The notes under the pieces: generated by a model | The model's database searches: none | Seen by the model: the letters and a program-made list of their open reading frames with translations, nothing else | What the model was told of the DNA's origin: nothing | Origin: an uncultured Paraprevotella sp. | Lineage (GTDB): Bacteria; Bacteroidota; Bacteroidia; Bacteroidales; Bacteroidaceae | Assembly: GCA_944319925.1 (NCBI GenBank) | Contig: CALUFQ010000026.1 | Span: forward strand, 1 to 42,343 | DNA length: 42,343 nt | Direction of reading: 5' to 3' | Shown: positions 22,367 to 29,808 of the stretch, piece after piece | Layout of the letters: each line of letters begins with the position of its first letter | How positions within the stretch are numbered: position 1 is the stretch's first letter | Program-made: the position numbers and the translations under genes

Positions 22367-23611
22367 ATGGCTGCTTTTCATTTGCCTCCCCGGCAAAAGA
22401 TGATTAATCTTATTTATGTCGTGCTCTTGGCCATGATGGCCATTAATGTGTCGAGCGACGTGATGAAGGGTTTTTCGGTGCTGAACATGAATACGGATCG
22501 GCAGATTAGCGAATTGGGTGTCAGGCACCGTCTCTTGTGGGAACAATGTAAGGAAGTGGGAGATTCGGCAATCGTGCAGAAGGCGGACAGCATCCGCATG
22601 CTGACCGCTTCGTTGTGCCGTTTGTCGGCTTCGCTGCGCGAGAAAATCATCCGTCAGGCCGACGGGGAGGATTATGTTCGCGGCCGCCTGGTGAAAGCCG
22701 AGGACATGAAGGCGGTGCCCTATATCATGTTGGCACCGACCCAAAGGGGCGGCGAGGATTTGCGCAAGGAAATGGAGCGTCTTCGCGGTTTCCTGTTTGC
22801 AGCCTTGCCCGATACGGCGGGGAGGGGGCTTTTGGCCACTTATCTTTCCACTACCAGCCCGTCGAAGTATTCGTGGGAACGCGAGATGTTTTCCACGCTT
22901 CCGGCCGTGGGCGGCGTGTTGTTCTTGAACCAGGTGGAGATGAACGTCTTGTCGGGCTCGAATCTTGTGCTTGCTGCTTTGTTGGGGACGGGGGCGGAAA
23001 TTTCCGAAGAGACAATGGCGGCGGGCGACACGGTTTGGATATGGCCGCACGGCATGAATATTATCTATGCAGGCATTACGAACGCATTGGACGTGCATGC
23101 ACAGGATGGCGGACGGATGGACTTGAAGGTGTCCAACGGGCGGGCTTACAAATCAAAAGGGCGGTGGTATGTGTCGCAAGCCAAGGTGGGGAAATGCGTG
23201 GTGGAGGCGAAAATGGACGGCGTTTCCTGCGGGCGCAGCGTGTTGCGCGTGTTGGAACTTCCTTCCCCGTCGGCATCGGTCGTTTACAAGTCCAGGGGGA
23301 CTTCTTTGCGCTACCAAGGCCGCACTCCCATCAAAAAGGCGGATTTCCTGAAAGCCGAGGGCTTGGAAGCCCAGTATTCTGACGGGCATCTTAATTATAC
23401 TTCCCGCGTGATAGGGTTCGAGATGATTTTCATCGCGTCAAACGGAAAGGTGACCACCTTGGATGCGCGGGGAAACCGTTTCACGGCCGGCCAATTGGAC
23501 AAGGTGCGCACTTGTGCCCCGGGCGAGAAGTTCTATATTTCATCCATTATGGTGGAGCTCCCGGACGGTCGCAAGAAAGAGATTGAGCCGATGGAGGTTA
23601 TATTGATTTGA
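22367..23611 (+). CDS. gldM: GldM/PorM-like motor protein
   Basis: 414 aa, about 100 residues shorter than classical GldM (~515). The N-terminus is diagnostic: LPPRQKMINLIYVVLLAMMA, with Arg9 at the position of the conserved Arg that meets the GldL Glu, and one membrane helix (15-33). The rest is periplasmic: a helical first domain (about 40-230) then beta-rich domains up to YISSIMVELPDGRKKEIEPM. The size suggests that one periplasmic domain is reduced or missing. In the known system the periplasmic tip contacts the GldK/N ring, which is not encoded here; the following OmpA-like protein is the obvious candidate partner (inference). Confidence 0.85.
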   Translation: MAAFHLPPRQKMINLIYVVLLAMMAINVSSDVMKGFSVLNMNTDRQISELGVRHRLLWEQCKEVGDSAIVQKADSIRMLTASLCRLSASLREKIIRQADGEDYVRGRLVKAEDMKAVPYIMLAPTQRGGEDLRKEMERLRGFLFAALPDTAGRGLLATYLSTTSPSKYSWEREMFSTLPAVGGVLFLNQVEMNVLSGSNLVLAALLGTGAEISEETMAAGDTVWIWPHGMNIIYAGITNALDVHAQDGGRMDLKVSNGRAYKSKGRWYVSQAKVGKCVVEAKMDGVSCGRSVLRVLELPSPSASVVYKSRGTSLRYQGRTPIKKADFLKAEGLEAQYSDGHLNYTSRVIGFEMIFIASNGKVTTLDARGNRFTAGQLDKVRTCAPGEKFYISSIMVELPDGRKKEIEPMEVILI

Positions 23612-23627
23612 GTAAAAATAGGAATAT

Positions 23628-24821
23628 ATGGTGAAAAAAGTGAGCGCAAGAGGATTGATAGCCCTTGCGATGTTATTGCTTTGGGGGTCTGGCGTGGCTA
23701 CGGCCCAAAGTTGGAAAAAGGAAAGGGAAAACCGGAAGGAGTTCTCTTATCGGTTCTGGAAGGACGTGTATTTTGGTGTTTCGGGCGGATGGGGTTTCCG
23801 CCTTTCTCCTACGGATTTCAACAATTCGCCGGAAGGTTTTGGCGGTCAAAGCAGTTATCGTTTTTCCGCTTCGGTCGGGAAGTGGATTCGTCCGTCTTAT
23901 GCGTTGCAGGTTTCCTATCAGGCAGGGGAGATTTCTCATTTTGACCGTCAGCTGCATGCTTTTTCGATGGACGCATTGTGGGATGTGTGCGCTTCTCGGA
24001 AAGGGTATCACAAGGCCGGGCGGCGTTTCCGGTTGGTGCCTTTTGCCGGTTTGGGGGTGATGTTCAGTTCTGCCGCAGCGGGCAATTACAGTCTGCTTTT
24101 TTCTTACGGCGCACAGGGGCGTGTTCGCGCAGGCCGTAGTTTCGAGTTCTTTGGCGAGGTGCGGGGGCAGCTGACCAGCGATTGTATCTTTTACCAGGCT
24201 TCAGCTCCTTCGGTCAGTCCCCTTTTCGCCTTACAGGCTGGCATCGCTTATACGATACCTGCGAGAAAACGTCCTATCGCTCAGGATGTTGCGCCTGCTC
24301 CGTGGCGTGAAGAGGTGAATCGGCTATCGCGTCACATTGCCGAGTTGCAGGACGAGGTGTCGGCTTTGCGTGACAGCTTATCGCGTTTGCGGCCTTTGTC
24401 ATCGTCGGTGAGGCCGATGGTTGACAGCACGGCAAAAATGAGCCGCTGGGTGACTTCGATCCTGGAAGGGCGCATGAAGGACGGGATGTATATGGAAGTG
24501 CGTTTCCCGAAATTCAGTTATTTCTTGGGCGAGGCGGAGAAAAAGAATATGGCACGTGTGGCGGAATGGGTGCGCCATGCACCGGATTTTGACATCTGCG
24601 TCAGTGCCTTCGGGGAAGGGACGGGTGATGTGGACTTTGGCCGTGCCTTGAGCCAGCGCCGCACGAATGCGATTTTGGAAGTCTTGGTGAAGGAATGTGG
24701 TGTGCCTGCCGATAAAATCCACGTGTTGGATGCCCAAGCGGCGGGGATGCCGGCCGAAGGGGAAGCTTTTATCTTTTTCATTCCTTCCCAGGCGCAGGAT
24801 GGCGGGGAAGAGGTGGAATGA
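23628..24821 (+). CDS. OmpA-like outer-membrane protein (barrel plus peptidoglycan-binding domain)
   Basis: 397 aa. Signal peptide to about residue 26 (ATAQ). Residues 45-215 look like an eight-stranded barrel (YFGVSGGWGFRLS, SFEFFGEVRGQL, FALQAGIAYTI). Residues 228-260 form a short coiled coil (EEVNRLSRHIAELQDEVSAL). Residues 275-388 are an OmpA-C-like domain (FSYFLGEAEKKNMARVAEWV; DVDFGRALSQRRTNAIL, with the Asp and Arg that bind diaminopimelate). It starts 16 bases after gldM. It therefore bridges outer membrane and cell wall directly beside the GldLM motor. The C-terminus is acidic (GGEEVE). Confidence 0.8.
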   Translation: MVKKVSARGLIALAMLLLWGSGVATAQSWKKERENRKEFSYRFWKDVYFGVSGGWGFRLSPTDFNNSPEGFGGQSSYRFSASVGKWIRPSYALQVSYQAGEISHFDRQLHAFSMDALWDVCASRKGYHKAGRRFRLVPFAGLGVMFSSAAAGNYSLLFSYGAQGRVRAGRSFEFFGEVRGQLTSDCIFYQASAPSVSPLFALQAGIAYTIPARKRPIAQDVAPAPWREEVNRLSRHIAELQDEVSALRDSLSRLRPLSSSVRPMVDSTAKMSRWVTSILEGRMKDGMYMEVRFPKFSYFLGEAEKKNMARVAEWVRHAPDFDICVSAFGEGTGDVDFGRALSQRRTNAILEVLVKECGVPADKIHVLDAQAAGMPAEGEAFIFFIPSQAQDGGEEVE

Positions 24822-24878
24822 TTTTATGACCGCATAGGGCGAATGCTTTTTTGCTTTGTCACTTGCCCGTGCGGAGAA

Positions 24879-25102
24879 AAACTCCTCCGCCTTGCAGGGG
24901 AGGTGGCTCGAAGAGCCGGAGGGGTTTCCCACCCAAGTATCATTCCGCAAGGGAAACAAAACGGCCATTATGGCCGCTGCAAGAGAAACAAAAGGGTCGT
25001 TACGACCCCGCAAGGGAAACAAAACGGCCACATTATGGCCACGTGGGTGTGAGGCCTCCTCCGCCCCCTTTCGGGGCTTGTCCCCTGCAAGGCGGGACAG
25101 TT
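24879..25102. repeat. Large imperfect palindrome (family 1), copy 3, with three-unit internal array
   Basis: Same inverted arms as copy 2. The centre (24945-25043) has three units with cores CGGCCATTATGGCCG, GGGTCGTTACGACCC and GGCCACATTATGGCC. Flanks match copy 2: ACTTGCCC.TGCGGAGAAA on the left, and CGGCTTTGACTGC.GACATTC and GTGTTAAATCCCCAA.AATGC on the right (to about 25215). The 490-base gap 24822-25312 holds only this block and the alaS terminator. Confidence 0.8.
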
Positions 25103-25246
25103 CTTTCCTGCCGGCTTTGACTGCGGACATTCGGGGTCTGTAGAAACAGAAACTCTGCACCACCCAATTGCCTCTATTCATTTTTCCATTAGTGTTAAAT
25201 CCCCAAAATGCGAACTGTTCCGAGGAAAAGGTTTTTTGTAGAATTT

Positions 25247-25290
25247 CAAAAAAACATGCCCGGAAACGCATGGACTGGTTTCCGGGCATG
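25247..25290 (-). terminator. alaS rho-independent terminator
   Basis: On the minus strand CATGCCCGGAAAC - 10-base loop - GTTTCCGGGCATG, a perfect 13-bp stem followed by seven T. It begins 22 bases after the alaS stop. Confidence 0.9.
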
Positions 25291-25312
25291 ACTAATCAAG
25301 AATAGGTTCTTC

Positions 25313-27928
25313 TTACAGCGCGGCCAGCTCAATGAACTTGTCCACGGCAGCTCCCAGTCCGTCGGGGTTTTTCCCGCCGGCTGTGGCGAAGTGAGGCTGT
25401 CCACCGCCTCCGCCTTGGATGAGTTTGGCTGCCTCGCGGATAATTTTGCCTACGTTCATGCCGTGCTCCTTCACCATGCTGTCTGAAGCAGCGGCGGTGA
25501 GCATGGGTTTGCCTTCGTGGATGCTACCAATGATGACCAATGCGTTTTCCGTTTCATTGCGCAGTTGGAACGCCATGTCCTTTACCACATCGGCGGGCAT
25601 GGGGATGACACTCCGATAGACGGTGACGCCGTTGACCATCGCAGCATGCTTGATGATTTCCTTTTTCACCTGGGCGGCTTTCTCGCGCACGGTTTCTTCC
25701 AGTTGTTTTTTCAGACTGGCGTTCTCGTCCACGGCCTTGTGGATAGCTGCTTTCACGTCCGGCGCGTTGTTGAACATGGCACGCAGTTCGTTGGTCAGGT
25801 CCTGCATGGCATAGAGCATGTCTTCCACTTTCTTACCCGTGATGGCCTCGATGCGGCGCACCCCGGCAGCTACGGAACTCTCGCTCAGAATTTTCACCAT
25901 GCCGATACGGCCGGTGGACTTGGCATGGCAACCGCCGCAGAACTCCACGCTGTCGCCAAACTGCACGACGCGTACGCGGTCGCCGTATTTCTCTCCAAAG
26001 AGGGCGATGGCACCCAGTTCCTTGGCTTTCTCGATGGGCATGTCGCGGTGGTCTTGGAGCGGGATGTCCTCGCGGATTTTCTCATTCACCATGCGTTCCA
26101 CTTCGCGCAGCTGTTCGTCCGTCACCTTTTGGAAGTGGGAAAAGTCGAAGCGCAGGTATTCGGGTGTGACGAGCGAACCTTTCTGTTCCACGTGGCTGCC
26201 CAGGACGGTGCGCAAGGCTTGGTCGAGCAGGTGGGTACAGGTGTGGTTGGCCTCGCTGGCCGCCCGCAGGTCGGTGTCCACGCAGGCCATGAAGTCGGCT
26301 TCCGGGTGTTGAGGTAGTGTCTTGGCGATGTGTACCGGCAGGTTGTTTTCCCGCTTCGTGTCAATGATGTCAATGGTCTCGTATTCCGAGCAGAGTGCAC
26401 CGCGGTCGCCCACCTGTCCGCCCATTTCGGCGTAGAACGGGGTCTTGTCGAGCACAATCTGATAGAAAGACTGTTTTTTCTGGGTTACCTTGCGGTAACG
26501 CAGGATGCGGCACTCGTATTCCGTGTAGTCCCAGCCCACGAATTCCGTCTCCCCTTCGGCCACGACCACCCAGTCGCCGGTTTCCACGGCGGCGGCGTTG
26601 CGGGCGCGTTCTTTCTGTTTCTGCATTTCGGCGTTGAAGGTCTCTTCGTCCACCGTCATGCCGTTTTCACGGCAGATTAGCTCGGTCAGGTCGAGCGGAA
26701 AACCATAGGTGTCGAAGAGCGTGAAAGCCTCTTTGCCGTCAATGACGCTTTTTCCGGAAGCTTTTGTGTCGGCCATCACGCGGTCGAGCAGGCGTATGCC
26801 CGTCTCCAAGGTGCGGAGGAAAGCGTCTTCCTCTTCTTTCATCACTCTGGAGATAAGCACTTTCTGTGCCTCCAGCTCGGGGTAAGACTTGCCCATCTCC
26901 TGGACGAGCACGGGGAGCAGCTTGTACATGAACGCCTCCTTTTGTCCGAGGAAGGTGTAGGCGTAGCGCACGGCGCGGCGCAGGATGCGGCGGATGACGT
27001 AGCCTGCCTTGGCGTTGCCCGGCAACTGCCCGTCGGCAATGGAGAAGGCGATGGTGCGCAGGTGGTCGGCCACGACGCGCATGGCCACGTCTTTCTTCGG
27101 GTCGTCGCCGTAGCGGCATCCGGACAGTTCACCGATGACCTTGATGATGGGTTGGAACACGTCGGTGTCATAGTTCGAACGTTTGCCTTGCATCACGGCG
27201 CAAAGGCGTTCGAAGCCCATGCCCGTGTCAATAACTTTGGCGGGAAGCGGTTCGAGCGACTGGTCTGCCTTGCGGTTGTACTGCATGAACACGAGGTTCC
27301 AGATTTCGATGACCAGCGGGTTGTCCTTGTTCACCAGCTCGCGGCCCGGCACTTGGGCTTTCTCCTCTTCGGGGCGCAGGTCGATGTGGATTTCCGAGCA
27401 GGGGCCGCAGGGGCCGGTGGCACCCATTTCCCAAAAGTTGTCGTGCTTGTTGCCGTTGATGATGTGGTCCTCGGGCAGGTATTGCGCCCAGTAGCCGGCG
27501 GCCTCATTGTCGCGCTCCAGACCTTCTTCGGGCGAGCCTTCGAATACGGTGGCATAGAGGTTCCGCTTGTCAATCTTGAGCACGTCCACCAGGTATTCCC
27601 ATGCCCATGCGATGGCTTCCTTCTTGAAGTAGTCGCCGAAGCTCCAGTTGCCGAGCATCTCGAACATGGTGTGGTGGTATGTGTCGTGCCCCACCTCTTC
27701 CAGGTCGTTGTGCTTGCCGCTCACGCGGAGGCACTTCTGGGAGTCGGTGCATCGCTTGCTGGTGGCCGGTCGGTTGCCGAGTATGATGTCCTTGAATTGG
27801 TTCATGCCCGCGTTGGTGAACATCAGCGTCGGGTCATCCTTGATGACCATCGGCGCGGAGGGCACGATGAGGTGTCCTTTAGACTCGAAGAACTTGACGA
27901 ACGAGTCGCGGATTTCATTTGCAGTCAT
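25313..27928 (-). CDS. alaS: Alanyl-tRNA synthetase
   Basis: 871 aa, full length. Charges tRNA-Ala in the cytoplasm. Domain order: class II catalytic core ([43 protein letters not shown]), editing domain with zinc ligands ([11 protein letters not shown] near residue 565, then [13 protein letters not shown]), a linker helix region, and C-Ala ending with [19 protein letters not shown]. Nothing unusual in length or motifs. It is transcribed from a promoter that overlaps that of the merR-like gene. Confidence 0.97.
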   Translation of the reverse strand: MTANEIRDSFVKFFESKGHLIVPSAPMVIKDDPTLMFTNAGMNQFKDIILGNRPATSKRCTDSQKCLRVSGKHNDLEEVGHDTYHHTMFEMLGNWSFGDYFKKEAIAWAWEYLVDVLKIDKRNLYATVFEGSPEEGLERDNEAAGYWAQYLPEDHIINGNKHDNFWEMGATGPCGPCSEIHIDLRPEEEKAQVPGRELVNKDNPLVIEIWNLVFMQYNRKADQSLEPLPAKVIDTGMGFERLCAVMQGKRSNYDTDVFQPIIKVIGELSGCRYGDDPKKDVAMRVVADHLRTIAFSIADGQLPGNAKAGYVIRRILRRAVRYAYTFLGQKEAFMYKLLPVLVQEMGKSYPELEAQKVLISRVMKEEEDAFLRTLETGIRLLDRVMADTKASGKSVIDGKEAFTLFDTYGFPLDLTELICRENGMTVDEETFNAEMQKQKERARNAAAVETGDWVVVAEGETEFVGWDYTEYECRILRYRKVTQKKQSFYQIVLDKTPFYAEMGGQVGDRGALCSEYETIDIIDTKRENNLPVHIAKTLPQHPEADFMACVDTDLRAASEANHTCTHLLDQALRTVLGSHVEQKGSLVTPEYLRFDFSHFQKVTDEQLREVERMVNEKIREDIPLQDHRDMPIEKAKELGAIALFGEKYGDRVRVVQFGDSVEFCGGCHAKSTGRIGMVKILSESSVAAGVRRIEAITGKKVEDMLYAMQDLTNELRAMFNNAPDVKAAIHKAVDENASLKKQLEETVREKAAQVKKEIIKHAAMVNGVTVYRSVIPMPADVVKDMAFQLRNETENALVIIGSIHEGKPMLTAAASDSMVKEHGMNVGKIIREAAKLIQGGGGGQPHFATAGGKNPDGLGAAVDKFIELAAL

Positions 27929-27965
27929 TCTTTCCTATTTTATGTGTTACTATTTCCAAAAAAGT

Positions 27966-27997
27966 TTTGCAAAGATAGCCTGTTTTGCCTATTTTTG
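27966..27997 (+). promoter_or_regulatory. Promoter of the MerR-family gene
   Basis: TTTG (27966-27969), 20 bases, TATTTTTG (27990-27997) on the plus strand, 41 bases before the ATG at 28038. The two divergent promoters occupy the same 36 bases, so only one polymerase can sit there at a time. Confidence 0.7.
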
Positions 27998-28001
27998 CAA
28001 G
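27970..28001 (-). promoter_or_regulatory. alaS promoter
   Basis: CTTG (27998-28001), 20 bases, TATCTTTG (27970-27977) on the minus strand; the ATG is 42 bases downstream. It lies across the merR promoter. Confidence 0.65.
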
Positions 28002-28037
28002 TAATAGGCTGGAAACGACTGATAAAAGAATTGAATT

Positions 28038-28385
28038 ATGCCCTTGAACCCGAATAAAGACCTGAAACTGTATTACTCCATCGGCGAGGTGGCGGAGATG
28101 TTCGGCGTGTCCGAAACGTTGTTGCGCTATTGGGAAAAGGAGTTTCCCTCCATTTCCCCCAAAAAGGCGGGGCGCAACATCCGCCAGTATTCGCAGGAAG
28201 ACATTGAGCAGGTGCGCCTGATTTACAACTTGGTCAAAGTGAAGGGCATGAAACTGGCTGCCGCGCGCCGCGCACTGGAAACCGCACACGACGATGTGAA
28301 CCGCAACGTGGAAGTGGTCACACGGCTGCAGGCCGTGCGCGAGGAGTTGGCGCAATTAAAGAAAGCCTTGGACGGGTTGGTGTGA
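28038..28385 (+). CDS. MerR-family transcriptional regulator
   Basis: 115 aa. Winged-HTH of MerR type at residues 10-80: YYSIGEVAEMFGVSETLLRY, WEKEFPSISPKKAGRNIRQY, then a long helix LVKVKGMKLAAARRAL and a coiled-coil dimerisation tail. There is no effector-binding domain and no Cys for metal sensing, so the signal is unknown. This short form is conserved in Bacteroidales. Its position opposite alaS with overlapping promoters makes self-regulation and effects on alaS possible (inference). Confidence 0.85.
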   Translation: MPLNPNKDLKLYYSIGEVAEMFGVSETLLRYWEKEFPSISPKKAGRNIRQYSQEDIEQVRLIYNLVKVKGMKLAAARRALETAHDDVNRNVEVVTRLQAVREELAQLKKALDGLV

Positions 28386-28548
28386 TTCTTATGGATTTGC
28401 CTCATTAAGGTAACATGCCATAAAACCGCCTGGCATTCATAATCGCATCAACTTGGAAATACAATCCAAAAGGACAGGATTGAGATTGGTAAACTTCCCG
28501 GATAGAAAACTATTAGCTTGGCTTAAATTCCAAAGGGTGGGAAATCAG

Positions 28549-29496
28549 TTATAGTTCAGCAATGGCTTCGGGGGTAAGACCGGTGATTTGGGCAATCAAT
28601 TCGGGTGAAATACCCGCCGCTTTCATCCCACGCGCGTTCTTTAGTTGTGCTTTCTCATAGCCTTTTTCCATTCCTTCGGCCAATCCTTTTTCCATTCCTT
28701 CGGCCAATCCTTTCTCCATTCCTTCAGCTAATCCTTTCTCCATTCCTTCAGCCAATCCTTCCGCACGTCCTTTCTCCCTGCCTTCCTGTTGTGCAAAGGC
28801 CATTTCGGCGAGCCGGTCGCGGTAAGTCTTCAGGCTCTCGTCATATTTTTCCCGTTCTGCTCTCGTCAGGGAAGAGAGCGTCACCACCTCTTCCAGCTTC
28901 TCGAACACGGACTTCCGCGCCCGGAACGGCATCCTCTTCAATGTATCCATATTCTTCAACACATAAATCCAACGTTCGAAATCGTTCACGCACTCGTCCT
29001 CCTCCTTGGCGAAGGAAGGCAACTCGATGAAGATGTAGCGCATCTTGTCGCTGAACAGCTCGTGCGTGTCGCGGTCGGAGAGCACGATGTCCATGCGCAG
29101 CTTGTGCGCCTTCGTGCCGGGCATGGGGAAGTTCAGGAAGAACACGCCATAGACGGCCTTCAGGTCGTACATCCACTTGCTGCCCCTCTCGCCCTGCCGC
29201 GCGATGGCCTGAGAAAGATAATACACCGTCCGGCTCCTGAAGTTCAGGTGGCTCTGGTTTTGCATCTCCACGATGAACTGCTCGTCGTTCTCGTCCGTGC
29301 AATAGACGTCGTAGATCAGCTTGCGGTCGTCCTCGAAGACCGGCAACTGTTCCTTGTCCAGGAAGGTGATGTCCTTCACCTGCCGCTCGCCCTCCAACAA
29401 TGCGTTAAGGAAGTCAACAAGAAGGTCCTTGTTGATTTCCTGCCCGAAGATGCGCTTGAAGCCCACGTCGGTGAAGGGGTTGATGAACTTTCCCAT
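28549..29496 (-). CDS. Rpn-family PD-(D/E)XK nuclease / transposase-like protein
   Basis: 315 aa. The start MGKFINPFTDVGFKRIFGQE is characteristic of the Rpn/'PD-(D/E)XK nuclease family transposase' proteins that are common and often multi-copy in Bacteroidales. Nuclease core: DVYCTDENDEQFIVEMQNQ (Asp then Glu-x-Gln) at about residues 63-82. The family has recombination-promoting or endonuclease activity in enterobacteria; here function is inferred. Near the C-terminus four octapeptides of the type GLAEGMEK repeat in tandem, encoded by four 24-base repeats. No terminal inverted repeats or target duplications were seen. Confidence 0.85.
   Translation of the reverse strand: MGKFINPFTDVGFKRIFGQEINKDLLVDFLNALLEGERQVKDITFLDKEQLPVFEDDRKLIYDVYCTDENDEQFIVEMQNQSHLNFRSRTVYYLSQAIARQGERGSKWMYDLKAVYGVFFLNFPMPGTKAHKLRMDIVLSDRDTHELFSDKMRYIFIELPSFAKEEDECVNDFERWIYVLKNMDTLKRMPFRARKSVFEKLEEVVTLSSLTRAEREKYDESLKTYRDRLAEMAFAQQEGREKGRAEGLAEGMEKGLAEGMEKGLAEGMEKGLAEGMEKGYEKAQLKNARGMKAAGISPELIAQITGLTPEAIAEL
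28663..28758 (-). repeat. Four 24-bp tandem repeats inside the Rpn-family gene
   Basis: Units start at 28663, 28687, 28711 and 28735; units 1 and 2 are identical, 3 and 4 differ by a few silent changes. The unit length is a multiple of three, so copy-number change lengthens the acidic helix without changing the frame. Confidence 0.9.
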
Positions 29497-29527
29497 AGCT
29501 TTCTGCTTTTATACTCCGTCCTGCCTA

Positions 29528-29558
29528 CAAAGATAATGCAAACCGGGCGCAGAACAAA
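29528..29558 (-). promoter_or_regulatory. Promoter of the Rpn-family gene
   Basis: TTTG (29555-29558), 19 bases, TATCTTTG (29528-29535) on the minus strand, 31 bases before the ATG at 29496. The remaining part of the 312-base gap 29497-29808 has no gene; it carries two TTTCAGGCCTTGAAA-like imperfect palindromes around 29720-29755. Confidence 0.7.
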
Positions 29559-29808
29559 ACAAACCCGTTTGTTTTTTATGCCGAGGTGCAGCTTATCTTA
29601 TCAAAGGAACGGTTTTTGAACAGCCTGACGGGTTTTGATGGAAGTAGTACTTACTTTGCCAAGTCTGTATCTTTGGGGAGGATTTCCTTCCACTCCCAGG
29701 CGATGAAAATTTCAAAGCCTGGAACACCCTGTTTCAAGGCCTGAAACTCTAGTCCGCTTTTTCCAAGAAGCAATTTTACCGCAGAGGCATGTCATTCGGA
29801 AAGAAAGT

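Noticed and set aside
26184-26199. TGTTCCACGTGGCTGC inside alaS as a parS site
   Set aside because: Only 12 of 16 bases fit a symmetrical site and it lies in conserved coding sequence; probably chance.
28549-29496. Rpn-family gene as a complete insertion sequence
   Set aside because: Neither terminal inverted repeats nor a target-site duplication can be seen, and it has its own ordinary promoter.
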